NCBI GenBank assembly: GCA_023091665.1
Contig: JALJCQ010000001.1
Location: 2,604,001-2,668,000, forward strand
Length of the DNA stretch: 64,000 nt
Source of the DNA: Pythium myriotylum
Lineage: Eukaryota > Oomycota > Peronosporomycetes > Pythiales > Pythiaceae
Direction: 5' to 3'
Of this stretch, positions 1 through 15,000 are shown piece by piece. The number at the start of each line of letters is the position of its first letter. Position 1 is the stretch's first letter. The position numbers and the translations under genes were made by a program. Under the pieces are notes generated by a model. The model was given only the letters and a program-made list of their open reading frames with translations. It was not told the origin of the DNA and did no database searches.

Positions 1-2
1 GC

Positions 3-3000
3 GAGAGCGCCGCGCAGCTCAACGCGCTCGCCGCGTGCCTCGTCCACGAGCAGCTGCTCGGGCCCATTCTCAAGCACCTGCGCGCGTTCGCGCTCGACCT
101 GCTCGCGCGCCTGCTGGACGGCTCGGCCATCACGCTCTACGAAGAAGACGAGCACGGCGCGTTCGTCGTCTGCAACGACAACCTCAAGCGCCGCGAGCGA
201 GTCGCCGGCGCGCTCGCCACGCTGCTCGCGTTCCTGCCGCACACGAAACACCAAGTGCTGCAGTACTTTGCCGAGTCGCCGTGCTTCTTCGAGTACGTGA
301 GCATCGCGACCACGCAGCAATCGACGCCCGAGCTGCGCTCGCGTCTGCGGCGAATCGTGCTGGTCGCGTACCGCTTGCTGCGGCTCTACCCACACGAAGT
401 CGCGCCGATCTGGAACTGGTCCAGCTTCTATCCACTCTGCTTCCACGAGGATCTGCGCGTGCGATGGTACGCGGCGCGCGCCACGACAATCGTGCTGCGA
501 ATGAGCAACAAGCAGCGCAACGCATTTCTGCGGGAGCTGCAGGTCGGAGAAGAGGCCGCTGTGGCGAGCCATCACAACGTGGTGCGACAGATCGAAATCG
601 ATGAGCACCGATACGAGATCGCGCATGAACAGCAGCGCGTCGAGCTCGTGCTCAGCGACGATGATGCCGGAGACGGCAGCGATGAAACTGGCGAGCTCAG
701 TTCCGTGCCTTTCCACGAATCACTCACAAACGTTTACGGTGTGGTGATCCCAACCAAGCGCACGCGAGAAGCCGATGCAAACACTGAAACGGTCACTGAG
801 TCACTCGTGCCTACTATGTCAACGAAGAGGAATCTCCAGTCCCTTGCGATTGCACTCGGTCTGAAACGACCAGTTCTCATCGCCGGTCCCGGCGGATGCG
901 GCAAGACTGCTGTTATTCGTGAATTAGCTCGCCTGTCAGGCAACAGCGATATGGTCGAACTACACCTTGACGACCAGATTGACAGCAAAACTCTTTTGGG
1001 TTCATATGTGTGCACTGACATCCCCGGTGAGTTCACGTGGCAGCCTGGTGCGTTGACGACCGCGGTTGTCGAAGGTCGATGGGTCGTCATCGAAGATATC
1101 GACCGGGCGCCGTTTGAAGTCCTTGCAACGCTGATGCCTTTGCTTGAGACACGAGAGATGGTCCTTCCAGGACGCGGGGAAATGCTGGTAGCGCACTCCA
1201 ATTTCCACATCTTCGCGACCACAAGTCACGGTCACAACATGCCCAAGGGGTTCCAAGAGTCGATTTGGGCACGAGTTGACTTGGAGCCCCTGAATGACGA
1301 TGAAGTGCAGACAATTTTGACGATCACGTTCTCGCGAGTCCCGCACCATGTCATTGCGAAGATTATGACGACCTTCAACGTTGTGTCCGGCAAAGAACAC
1401 CTAGAAGGAACCTCGGCGATGATTTGGAAGGAGACGCGCCGCAACTATGGCCGCGATTTTTCACTACGCGACTTGCTGAAGTGGTGCAAGCGCATTTACT
1501 CGTTCTGCTATACGGCGAGCCACCATGGTGGTGAGCATAGAAACGATTACGTAACAGAAGATGAGCGTCTTCGAATAATTGTCGAAGCATGCGACGTCTT
1601 TTGTGCAGGCATTCGCGATCCGCAGACACGTTTACAAGCTGCAACGGCCATCGGGTCGATCTGGCAAGTGCAAGAGGAGAAAGTACGATACATGATGGAG
1701 CAGCACAAGCCATCAGTCAAGTTCTCCACACACGAGGTCGAAATTGGTCGTGTCCATGTACCGACAATGGCCAACAGCGATAGCAGTGCAACGTCGACGT
1801 CTTTTGTGATGACTGGTCACGTCCTACGACTACTTGAGAAGCTTGCGGCGATCATCCATACATGTGAGCCCGCTTTGCTGATCGGTGAGACTGGCTGTGG
1901 TAAGACTACTGTGATTCAGCATTTAGCTGCATCAATGGGCCAGAAGCTTGTTGTCCAGAATCTGAACATTCAGAGTGACAGCTCCGACCTTGTTGGCGGC
2001 TTCAAGCCAGTTGAGCTTCATCTACTCGCGCGCCCACTGTACATGAGCTTTGTCGATCTCTTCACAGCGACATTTTCACAGAAGAGCAACGCAAGCTTCC
2101 TGAACATTGTGCGTGTAGCGTTCGAGCACAAAGACTGGAAAAAGATGACCAAGGGGATGAGGAAAGCGCTTCAGATGGCGAACACAAAACTTCATGGAGA
2201 TAAGGCCGCTAGCTCTGATGCATCAAAGATGACCACTAAAGGAGCTTCCGTGACGGTGATGAAGTCGCGTTGGGACACGTTTGATGCAGAAGTGTCTCGG
2301 TTTGAGCGGCAGAAGGAGCAGGTTGAGTCTCATTTCGCGTTCGCCTTCGTGGAAGGTGTGCTGGTGAAAGCACTGCGCGAGGGCCATTGGGTGTTGCTCG
2401 ATGAAATCAACCTGGCATCGTCGGATACCTTGGAGCGCATCAGCACACTGCTCGAGCATGAGAAGAGCGCATTTTCACTTACAGAACGAGGCGATGTCGA
2501 GATAATTCGACCACATCCGAACTTCCGGTTGTTTGGTGCAATGAATCCGTCGACTGATGTCGGCAAGAAGGACTTGCCTCCTTCGCTTCGTAATCGCTTC
2601 ACGGAAATCTACGTTGACGAATGTGTATCACCCACAGATTTGCAAATGGTGGTCCAGAATCAATTCCGAGAGATCATGTCAGCTCCCATTATGGAGACGG
2701 TTGGTTTCTATCTGGAGGCTCGTAAGCAGGCCGAGGAGCGACTTAGCGATGGTGCACGCCACCGTCCGAGGTACTCGCTACGGACGCTGACCCAGGCACT
2801 CCAAATCACTAGGATCCTTATTCAGCGTGGTTACGGTATGGCTCGTGCCTTGTACGAGGGGTTCTCTTCCACGTTCTGTACGCTCCTTGATCTGGATTCG
2901 CGAACGTACCTCGAAAAGACGATCAAGAACACATTCGCAAAGACGCTCAAAGCCAGGGACCTTCTTCGTGAACCGCCTTGTCCTGGCGGACAAAAGATGG

Positions 3001-6000
3001 TGAACGAGTTTGTTTTGGTTAGCTCCTATTGGGTTCGAAAAGGTGACTTCATGGATCCACGCGACGATTCCTTGCCTGATCCAGTCACCGCACGAAAGAA
3101 GTTTGTTCTGACGAAGTCTGTGGAAGAGAACTTGCGCCATGTCGCACGCGCTGCACTTATCGGCAAGTACCCCGTTCTTCTTCAAGGTCCAACCTCCGCT
3201 GGTAAGACATCTCTGATCACATATTTGGCGGCACGTATCGGTCAGAAATGCGTGCGAATCAACAACCACGAGCACACAGATATTCAGGAATACCTGGGTA
3301 GCTACGTTTCCGACTCAAACGGCAAGTTGACTTTCAAGGAAGGTGTGCTCGTCGAGGCAGTTCGCAATGGCTGGTGGATCATTCTTGATGAGCTTAACCT
3401 AGCACCCTCGGAAGTGTTGGAGGCACTCAACCGGTTGCTTGACGACAACCGTGAATTGTTCCTGCCAGAGACACAAGAGACGGTGAAACCGCATCCAAAG
3501 TTCATGCTCTTCGCTACGCAGAATCCTCCGGGTCTGTATGGTGGTCGTAAAGTTCTCTCCCGCGCCTTCCGCAACCGGTTCATGGAGATTCAGGTCGACG
3601 AAGCACCAACTAAGGAATTGCAAACAATTTTGCAAGAGCGCAGCTCGCTTCCACCGTCTTATTGTGGAATCTTGATCGACATTATGCGCCAGCTCCAAAT
3701 GGTGCGACAGCAATCGTCGATATTCGCCGGCAAGTCGGGCTTCATCACCACGCGTGACTTGCTTCGATGGGCTGAGCGCCGTCCATCGACCAAGCAAGCC
3801 TTGGCTGAGGAAGGATACTGTCTTCTCGCGGAGCGGCTGCGAAAAGAGGAAGAGAAGCAAGTCGTGAAGCAAGTGATTGAACAGAAATGCAACGTCAAGA
3901 TTGATATTGACGCAATGTACTACCGAGGGGAACCCCGTGAATCTAGTTTGCTAAACGAGAACGGAGAAGTGGAGCGCGAAACGATCTGGGGTTCAAACGA
4001 CCATTTTGAGCGAGTACAACGGCTGGTTGAGCAAGCTCTCGTAGATGGAAACGGCAATACTGAAGGCAACGCAGCTGGTTTGGATAAGATTAGTGTGACG
4101 AAAGCGTTACGCCGGCTGTTCGCTCTTGTTGGTCGCTGTCTACAGCATGAGGAGCCAGTGCTGCTTGTTGGTGAAACTGGCTGTGGCAAGACAACCGTAT
4201 GCCAGCTCTACTCTTTGCTCTTTGATCAGCATCTCCACATCATCAACTGTCATCAACATACCGAAACCTCAGACTTCTTGGGCTGTCTTCGTCCAGTGAG
4301 AGGGAAGGAAAAGATCGCGAGCGACCTTCATGAAGCACTGGTTGCGTTCTTGACTCATAAGAACGCGCTGGAACTCGAAAAACCCACCGTCAGTGACTTA
4401 CTATCAGCCTACGAACGAGTAAGCGGTCACGTAAGGAAACAACTGAGTGAGTCTGAGATGGAAGATGCCGATACTGTTGCCGCAATGGAGAAGATCGATT
4501 ATTTGAAGAGGAGATATCAATCTATCTTCGAGTGGTGCGATGGTCCTCTCGTTGAGTCGATGAAGAAAGGTGACTTGATCCTCGTTGATGAAGTAAACCT
4601 CGCAGAAGATGCGGTGCTTGAACGTCTGAATAGTGTCTTGGAGCCATCGCGGACATTGCTGCTCGCCGAGAAAGGTGGTGACCAGGTGGAAGAAATCGTA
4701 GCACATAGCAAATGGCGCATAATGGCTACGATGAATCCAGGTGGAGACTTCGGTAAGCGAGAGTTGTCCCCGGCGCTTCGCAATCGATTCACTGAGATCT
4801 GGGTACCTGCCATTTCCGACCTGGATGACATTGCAACGATCATTCGTGATCGATTAGTCGGGCGAAACATTTCTGGGTCGAATCCTTCGCTTGAACTCGT
4901 GTCCCTCTGCGACCCAATTCTTGCCTTCGTGAAGAAATTCAATGAAAAGAACGGTGGGATTGCCGGCTGTGGTGCTGTCACTCTTCGTGATATTCTGTCA
5001 TGGATCAACTTCATATGCTCGGTCATGAAAAAGCAGAGAGGAAGTGTGTCAGAATGGACTGCGTTTGTCCAGGGTGCTGCATTGTCGATATTAGATGGAT
5101 TGGGCCTCGGGTCCGACAAGGCTTTGCATACAGCATTGAAGGCACGCGACGAAGCTTACGAGTACCTGCTGGAACTTGTGCCGAATGAAGACAATGCTGC
5201 GCGACAGGAAGTACTGCAGTCCCTGCATGCAACCAAGCAGGCCGTTGATGACAAGATCGCCGGTCTGAATAGCAAGGATGACAATCACTTTGGTATCGTT
5301 CCTTTCATGATCCCCCGAGGACCAGACGCTGCAAATGGGAAAGAACCCCCATTTTCTTTAAGAGCACCGACGACAATGTCAAACCTGTACCGCGTTCTCC
5401 GAGCAATGCAAGTGAACCGCCCGATAATCCTCGAGGGGTCACCTGGTGTCGGGAAGACCAGTTTGATCAGTGCGCTTGCAGCAGCATCTGGGCACCGCCT
5501 TGTCCGTATCAATTTGTCTGAGCAGACAGATATCTCTGATTTGTTTGGTTCTGATTTACCCGCTGCTTCGAGCTCGACGGACTCTGAGACAACAGAGAAG
5601 GGAACAAAAGGAATGTTCGAATGGTGTGATGGTGTATTCCTTCGAGCACTCAAGGCTGGCGACTGGGTACTTCTTGACGAGCTCAATTTAGCGTCACAGT
5701 CAGTACTTGAGGGACTCAATTCGTGTCTCGATCACCGTGGTACTGTGTACATTCCGGAGCTCGACCGTGAGTTTGAGTGCCCGCCAACATTCCGAGTTTT
5801 CGCCGCCCAGAATCCACTCCGACAAGGCGGAGGGCGAAAAGGTCTTCCAAAATCATTCTTGAACCGATTTACGCGCGTGTTCGTCGATATGCTTCATGAA
5901 GGTGACCTGACACAAATTGCGACTTCCATGTATCCACAGCTGAGTGTCCGGACACCAACGATTACACAAAGCGACGGAGATTTGGCGATGGACACTGAAT

Positions 6001-9000
6001 CGACGATCCTCGAGCGCATGATTCAATTTAACAGCACTATACACTCGGACACGATGGATGAATGCAAGTATGGTCGCCTAGGCGCTCCATGGGAGTTCAA
6101 CCTTCGCGATGTATTTCGCTTCTGTGAGCTGATCAAGCAGGATGGAGAGCTTGGCTCACTTTCTGACAAGAGGATTCTCGATACACTCCGGTACTATGTG
6201 AACTTCATTTATGTTGAGCGAATGCGTTCCCCTCGAGATAGGGCTATGGTATCTCAGCGATTCGCTCAGTTTTTCGGAGGACTCGCACCACTAGAGATTA
6301 ATAATGTGTCGATGCGAGTGGGTGAGTCATTCGTGCAGATCGGTCGGGCATTCATGAATCGGAGAGACGATCAGCTTCGTGTCAGCCGCGTCGTGCCGCC
6401 AGTCTTCAACTTCTTGCTAAAGCCGATGGAGGCTTTGATTCACTGTGTGAACATGAATTGGCCAGCACTACTTGTTGGGGCTCCAGGGAGTGGTAAGACA
6501 TCCGCTGTTCGTCTTCTTGCAGCGTTGTCAGGGAACAAGCTTCATGAACTTGGTATGAGTGCTGGAACGGACGCGACCGAGCTCCTTGGCTGTTTTGAGC
6601 AGGTTGACTTGGGACGCAAGCTGCGAGAGTACCGTGACCAGTTGGTTGAGGTATACGACGCTGTGATCGAGGCTATTCTTCGCAAGGCTGCTGCTCCAGG
6701 TGCGAAGCGATCTTCACTTATCAAACAAGCACGGCACTTGAGCAACCAGTGGTTCGCGTTGGTCAAACATGAGCGAGATGTAAGCGAAAACGCATCCAAT
6801 ACTGTGGACTTGAGTGACAAGAAGAAACGAAAGCAGGCGACGAAGGGTCAACTTGATGACGTGGTTGTGACGATGATGATGGACATTGTATCCGCTCTCG
6901 CGAAAGCGGCGCCAGTTGCCGGTGTTGCTAAGAACTTCATTGATGACTTGGAACAGGTTGAGCGAAGTACTCGAAGGCTTGTTCAACTGAGCAAATCTTC
7001 AGCAGCGTCGATTGCCTCTTCATTTGAATGGGTCGATGGTACTCTCATTCAGGCGATGGAGCGCGGGGAATGGATTCTCCTTGATAACGTCAACTTTTGT
7101 AGCTCGTCTGTCCTCGATCGTCTGAACTCGCTCCTGGAGATCGGAGGAGAATTACTTATCAATGAGTGTGGTGTCATTGACGGTAAATTGCGTGTGATAA
7201 AACCGCACCCCAATTTCAGGATTTTCTTGGCGATGGATCCTCAGTTTGGAGAAGTCTCTCGCGCGATGAGGAATCGTTGTGTGGAAATCGCTCTCATTGA
7301 ACGATCAGACGAACAGCCCCGTGATCTTGTTATCATGGCGACTGCAGCTGGCGTGCCAGGATTCAAGCTTAGTCGCGGATTTGAAAATGTCCATCGTTCA
7401 ATCGAGGAAGCGCTGTCGAACAACCCAGCGGTTGGCTCTCGTTTATTAAGTCGATTCAGTCGCCGTCATCTCGAGAACTGGGCTTCGTTGGCTTCGCGCG
7501 AAATGCAACGTGGTGTGCCGCTTGTGCATGCTATAAGTAAGTCTTTCAATCAGGTTTACGGAAGCAACGAAGATACGTTACTTTTCTTAGGACTCGACAA
7601 GGCCACTCTCTTTAGCCAAGCTTTCGCGGGTGCTTTGTCACCTGATGGAAAGCAGAGCGAGTTGCTTGCGTTGCCGTGTGCGTCAACATATGAATTGTGC
7701 CAGAACGCAGAAACCGTAATGGTGAAGCGTGATTTCGCGCTTGTTGATTACCTCCTGCGAACGTCTACCCAGCAAGAGTCTGTTGATGTCGTTGAGGATC
7801 AGCTACTCGGAAGTCTAGCCACCGGACCTTTATGTGGGCCCGAGTCGTTGTCTGAGTCCTCAAAGCCGTCAGATCTCCAACTTGTTGATTTCGTTGAGTT
7901 GGCATGCGAAGAAACCCGAGTTGATGTAGTGCGCCCCACCAAAGACATATTGAAGACTGCGCAGCGACATCTAACAACTGTGGAATTTTTTCCCTTTGGT
8001 GGAGCCACAACCTCGGTATTGTTTTCCCCATTTGCATTGCGACGCCTTGTCCAGACATTGCTATCGTCTGCTTCTCATATCATTAGTGAAGACCGACTTC
8101 TGTTCGCCTTGGAGACCTTGGTGAGCCACTTTACTACAACCAGAAGCGGGGACGCGTCGGCATATATCCTGTACCGTTTTTTGCGATCTTTGTTCCAAAA
8201 CAAATCGTACAAGGCCACTACAACGAAGATACGAAGTGCTCTCAAGGCATTACTGAGTTTGGTAGCTCCTGAGAACGTCAATGGTGAGCAATACCCAGTA
8301 TACCTGTTTGCTCACGAGGCGACCTTTCTGCTCTTGGAAACGCTTGTGTCGAAGCACAAATCATCCACTGAAGTTGTCTCTCTCTGGGAAACCATCAACG
8401 ATTTGCAGACTCACCTTGTGATCTGTGAGGGTGCTATATGGCATCGCTTTTGTGAAGACGAGCAGTACACGCAGATTGATTCATTGTTTGCGTCAAGCCC
8501 CACACAATCAAGTACAGCGGAGCGGAGTGCAAAGCGTGTGAAGAAGCAGGTGACTTTTGATGGAGATCTATCTGGTTTCTCTGTTCTGCAGCAGTCATAC
8601 GCAGTCCACCGATACCACGCAGATCGTTCCTCTATTATCGATAGTGAAGTCGTTTTCCTGATTTACCCGTTCTTGACGGCAGTCGACGATTGGGTCGCGG
8701 CTGTCTTCGAGCGTGGTTATCTGAGCAACACCTCTGCTTCATCGCTTAAGCGTCTTATTCGCGATCGCTACGAGTTTTCGATTCAACTGCGAGACCGAGC
8801 TCTGGACTGGACTCATTTCCTAATCCACTGGCAGATTGTGAAGAAGTCACTTGGCCAAGTGACGGATGATTTAAATTCTCTGCGTGAGTGGGAGGATGTT
8901 GTCGACATGCAGCAACGAATCAACGATGCTATCACAAAGGTGATCGGGTGTACATCTCATAAGAACACGCTGTGGAAGCGAGGTGGACATGCCCTCCTTC

Positions 9001-12000
9001 CTCGTAGCGGGGATCTTTGGAATGCGAAGTTTTTGTTGGAACGACTCACGAAGACACACCTGCAGTTGAATGGCCAGCACTTTTCCGCTGCTACAACTTT
9101 GGATCGATCTCAACAGGTGGATGTATTGGCGCTTCTGTTCGGCGGTATCGCGTCCATGGAGGCTGCAATGAAGAGTGGTCAGCTCGATGTCTCGGCTTTA
9201 TTTTACGTCGACGCAGCCACACGGCGCGAAGTTCTACACGCGTTGTGTGCATTCTCGTTTGTGTCAAAGCAACAACAAAGCGATGCAAACTCTTCTGGTC
9301 ACGTGATTATGGCCAAGGAGCTACTAAGGCTACCAGACGTCCTATTGAAGAAGCTGGAGGATAGCAAGCACATTATGACCTCGCTCATCTCGTCGAAGAC
9401 GCTGTACCTTAGCGAACTGGAGGACACGAGCGCGAATCAGCATCTACTTGACTTCATTAACAACGAGGAGGCAGATAGCCTGGGTGGTCGCGTAGGTCGC
9501 GATGCTCCAATTATGTTGTTTGACATGAAAGAGAGCGCGAACATCATGGGGCAGCTCGTAAACCTCCAAATCGCGCCTCTGAAGGAGCACGCCTTAGCAC
9601 GCGAAGAGTTGGTTATTCTGAGCAAGTTGCTTCATGTCGTCAATGTCGCTCAATGGACACTCAAGGAACATGCACAGGGCGATGTGAATGCTCTAGTCAC
9701 TGACATTCGTGATGTCATAGTCAAGCTCGAAGCTTTTGTGGATGCGGTCGTGGAGGTAGGCATGCGAACCCCGGCAACCTACCATGCTTACCAGGATATT
9801 GCCTGGTGTGGTCACCGCTTCACAAGCGCCGAGTCGCAAGCAGAGGGACCCGAGCTATTCTCTGAGTTGCTCGCTTTTGTGGACGTGTTGAAGAGTCAAC
9901 TTCCCACTGTACTGTTCGGTTTCCACACGTTCCTGCGTGAGAACTCCTTTAACTCGATGGAGTCTATTGCTCTAGAGATTTTTGACACACGAAACAGGCG
10001 CCAACAAAACCGTAAGAAGCAACACGCAAAGAACGGTGAGGATGAAGAAGTTGAGATGCATCATCACGTCGTTTATGGTTTGCCTCGTGTGTTCCAATCG
10101 GTCGGGAGCGCGGTAATTTTGCGCTCGATTGCTGAAGTTGATCTCCATCAATCCAAGTGTGCTACGATCGAAACGCAAGTGCGCATGGTGCGAATGAAGA
10201 AAATCAAAGATCATTTGCGATTGCTTGATAGCTCCCAACGTGAACGTACTGGGGTGGCCGTGGCAACTGTTGCGCTTCTCAAGGAGTTGTACGTCTTCAC
10301 TATCTCTGCTTTTGAATCGACGTTCAAGAAGAATGATGATTCCGATCACAACACACACGAACTATTCCGTCGGTGGCTGGTTTCAAGTACGGATCAAAAA
10401 ATGTTCTCAGGGGAAGATCGTAAGGAGCTTATTCGCCTCATGCGCTCATCAACCGACGTTGCCTTCGCCAGCCTTATCGACAAGTTTGCCATACCACTCC
10501 TCGACACGCTCGAGAAGTCATTTGAAGAAGCTGGCTCGATTGCACAGTTCGGTGAGTGCCTCGTGCTCATCGGAATGTGGCGCTTCTTGCTATTACAACC
10601 GAGCTCTCCAGTGGACCCAATCACAAAGCCATTAGTCAAGAAGGAGATGCTGATGAACCGGGTCGCCTTCGAAGCTCTCCAAACGTCTGTTGATGGTGCA
10701 ATCCAGCGTCTTGCTCCTCGGCCGAAAGACACTCGCGGCAAAGAGTACACCAATGAAGTCAAAGAGCTCGCCGGTCAGGTTCGTGAGGTGTCTGTCTTTG
10801 CAATTCAACGATACAGCCCCGAGAATGCCGGCGTCGACGGATCTGTACCTACCGTGAACAGTAGCGTGTTTGGCGATTTGTTTCGTGATCTCCTGCGGTT
10901 TCAAAAGACGATTATGCCAGTGGAGAAGATCTTGGCCTTCGTGTCGATCGTGCAGTCTTTGACCGGACGAACTAAGTCTCTCCAGGTATTGCGCGAGCTG
11001 GAGATGTTCCAACAGACGACCGAAAATTTTGTTGCGCAGTTGCTCAAGAAGTACTGCACTAGCTTCTACGATATTGTCGAGCCGATCGCAGCGAGTATCG
11101 GAGCTGTGAAGGAAGGGATCGCCATGCTCGCTTGGGATATCCAGCATCGATTGCGCCAGGACAGTGTCTCGGACTCTGACAAGAAGGCTGTCGCTTTGGC
11201 TTTGATGCGATTCCCTCGCGCACCTGCACCTATGGGTGCCTCGACCAACGATGTGTTTGGACTCATTCGCCTGGTCGGTTCCAAGGCATCGGCACTGGCA
11301 GCCACGTCGGGCTCACTCTCGAGCAAGAAGTCGACGGATGTGGCGTTGCTCAACGTGGCACTGGTGAAGATGGCTCAACAATTCAAGGAGACCCTTGTTT
11401 ACGCATCGTCATTGTCAAGTTCATCTTCCTCCATCGGTTCCTCGGCAGGATCAGTGTTGCGGACAAGCAAGGCGATCTTTGATTTGTTTTTGACCAAGTG
11501 GCAGGAGCAGAAACAGCGTGAAGAAGAGAAGCGGCTTGAGGAGGAAGCACTTTTTAAGTACCGCACACGAAACGTAGAGGTCGAATCTGAGGACCAGCTT
11601 CTGGAGAAAGAGTATCGGCAGCAGTTTCCAGACTACGTCTCCAAGGAGTTCAGCGTGTTTCTTACAGCGGAGCAGGCAGCTGCAGCCGCTAATACTGGAA
11701 ATGAGGTCACGGCCGCTGAGGGTGAGATCTGGGTGAGTGACGCACTGATACAAGAGCTTTGTGAGATGCACACGCAGCTTTACGCTGCCGTGAGTGCTAG
11801 CGGCTCGGCATCATTTGATCGTGCGACGCTCATCAGTGCCTTTGCGCGGGGTTATGCTTTGGCTGTCAACATGCGCCGCACAATCAACGCCATGCATGGA
11901 CCTGAGGTGGAGGATGCCGCTGTAAGTTCCAGTCTCTTTGCGGCGTCCCTTGTTGAGAGCCGGCTCCACGTTGGACAAGCACCGTCGATGAGCCTTCTCA

Positions 12001-15000
12001 ACAGTGAGTACATTCGAGGCATCGACTTTCATCGTGATCCACTTGTAAAAGAAGTTGTACTCGTCGCTCAACCGCTCCAGAACTTGCTCCTCAAAGTACA
12101 GCGACTCTTGGCACAGTGGCCCGAGCACGCGATCTTGCAGCAAATTGTGCTGATCGCAGACCGTATCCGGAATTTTGAGATCAGCTCGCCTCTCGTGCGT
12201 ACGCTAACAGCTATCGAGCTACTCGTTCGAAAAGCGCAAGAATGGGAGGCGTATGCAGCGCGAGATTACTCCATAGCTGACGAGCTCAAGGCATTGACGT
12301 CATTGATTACGCGATGGCGCAAGCTCGAATTGTACTCCTGGCCGCACTTGCTCCATGTCAAGGAGAAGCAGCATCGGGCCGTGGCCAACAAGACTTGGTT
12401 TAATATGTACTCTTTGCTAACGGCCCAGTTTGAGGGTGATTCTGAGGAATCTGCTGCGACTGAAGTGGGGCTGACGAAGAAAGAGCTCCAGTGGCTTTAC
12501 CTGAATGATCTCACGAGCTGGGTCTTCAAGACTGGGACGGAATCGAGTTCCAACCTCGTGGTTGTTAGCGAAGAGCAAAAGAAATGGCGGAATGATCTGT
12601 TCTCGACGCTGGATGCCTACGTGCGTTCTTGCCCCATGGGCCAGTATGAAAGTCGACTGGTCATTGTGTACGCGTTCTGTTGCCAGCTCTTTATGGAAGT
12701 CTGGCATGACCATGACAACGACGTCAGCGCCAGTTCCGCCAAGCATGGGCTTGCAAACGTTCTGTACAACTTGTACCGCTACTATGCTCAGCACTTGGAA
12801 TTCTTAGACAACCAGTGGAGCGCGCTGAAGGCACCGATCCAAAAGCAGCTGATCGAGTTCGTGAAGATCGCGAAGTGGGATGAACAGACGTACTACTCAT
12901 TGGAGGAATCCGCTGAGAAGTCCCACCGCAAGCTTATGAAGTTTGTGCGAGACTACGACGCAGTCCTCAGCGTGTCGATGCAAACAGTGATCGATGCATC
13001 TTCTGACAATGGTATCTCCAAAGAGGGTGGTTTCAGCGGTGTTGTCGCTACGAAAACTGAGCTTGATCGCAACAACGACGGCGTGTTCATCCCAGCGATT
13101 GAGGCACCAAAGCCAGTCGTTGAGGAGGCTGAGGATGGTAACGAGACAGAGGAGACTCCGACTAAGAAAGCTGAACCGCAGATGACCGTTGCCGCGGAAG
13201 CTCAGGGAGTACCTTCTGCTGGGATCATAGTTGTTGTCTCTCATGCTGGTCAAGACCTTGATTCGGTAGGTGATGTGGCCTCTCTCGCTCCTACGCTGTT
13301 CTCAATTTCATCGTACGCGAGCAAAATCACGGGATTTGTCAAGCGAATCAACAAGTACACCAAGCAACAAATCCTATCGTTAGAGAATGTCAAGCAGCGA
13401 CAGCTGTCACGCGAGATCTGCGAGGATATTTGCTCGACTATCTTTTATCGCATGGCACTACTACAGAACGACGGCAAGGCGAAGGAAGGCCCGAAGTTGC
13501 CGAAGGGATCGAAGAAGAAAGCACTTATCGACTTGCTTGCCGAGCTCAAGACCCAGGGTTTGTCATACCACCGCATGCAGCTCCCCCAAGAGCAACAGCA
13601 AATGGAACAACTTTTTGCTCTGGACGTGCCTGAAGTGGAGAATTGTATCCAAGTCGACGGTTTGAACGAACTGGTCGTGATTCACGAAGACGAGGACGCT
13701 GGTTCCTTTGGTGAACCGAAAACGCGGGGAAAGAAGACAAAGAAGTCCAAGAAAATCAAAAAGAAGACAGCTTTGAAAAAGTTCGATAGCACTGGGGTCG
13801 TCGCGATGGCGGAGAAGGACACACCTCTCTGGCTGTGGCACCGGGCTGACTCCTATTACTACCGATTCGTGAGCCAGATCTCAAGTTTGAGGTTCTCATC
13901 CCTCACACAGTTCTCGCATGACCTCTCATCGAGTGAGGTCGACCGCATGAACGGGTACGCTGAGAACATGCTTTTCCGCATGGTCCAGCACCGCCAGATT
14001 ATCCACGCTTCGTCGTTGAGCCATGAAGGTCTGCTGCTCGCATTGCAGCGACTGCGTGAGCTCAGCGCCTGGAAGCGGAACTATCTCTCTCTCCACGACC
14101 AAGCCGAGTCTGTCAAGGTAGCCATCGAGTGGCAGAAACACCAGCAAGGCGCGGCCGCGCAACTTCGCGAACCTCTTCGCGAGCTTGAAATCGTGGTGTC
14201 GCAGGTGCTTCGCACGAGCTCCCTTCCTTCATCCTCAACGGCATCGCCAGTGTTACTGAAAAGCAAGTTTGACGCGATACTCTCGTTGCTCGACGAGGTC
14301 ACGAATTCGTTTGAGCTGAGTGATTTGGATAGTGGTCGCGTCCTTCGTAAGTCTCATGGTGTACCAGGCATTCCTTTCCACGCGAGTCTGTCGTCAGACG
14401 AGCTTGAACGGGAGGGCAGTGCAGGTCTTGTTGCATTTGCGCATGCAGATAAGCGCGTGTACGGTGTGTCGCCTCTTGTGACCACGAACACGAGGGATTC
14501 GGTCATCATACCTGTTGGTGTCTCGGTACTGCGAGCCAACAGCGACAAATTGACAAAGGTCCATACATCGCTTCTTGAAGTCAAGGCTGTGTTCTCGCAA
14601 GTTGCACCTACGGTTTCATTTGATGCTGTGATGGTGGCGCTAGAGGCTGCAATGGGCGAGGAAGCGAGCTTTGCTAGTGCTGCAATGCAAATCGACAAGC
14701 TAAAGATTGATGAATCGAGCGATGCAGTGTCGGTTGCGGAGTCGATGAAGCAGTTTGCGGAGCAGTACGACAAGTTTGTGGCCACTGTGCTTGTAGCAAT
14801 TCAGGACCTCACCAAGCAGGACGCTGTTCACAAGCATGAGGATGAGGATATGGAGGAAGAGACGAACCCAACTCTGCGCGAGCAACTCGCATTGCTCACC
14901 AACAGCATCAAGAACGCTCGCATCTTCCCGATCGCGAACCAACTCCACGCTCTGCTGGATCTTGTGGCGCAGCAGTACGCGTCGTTCCTTGCGAGTTCAT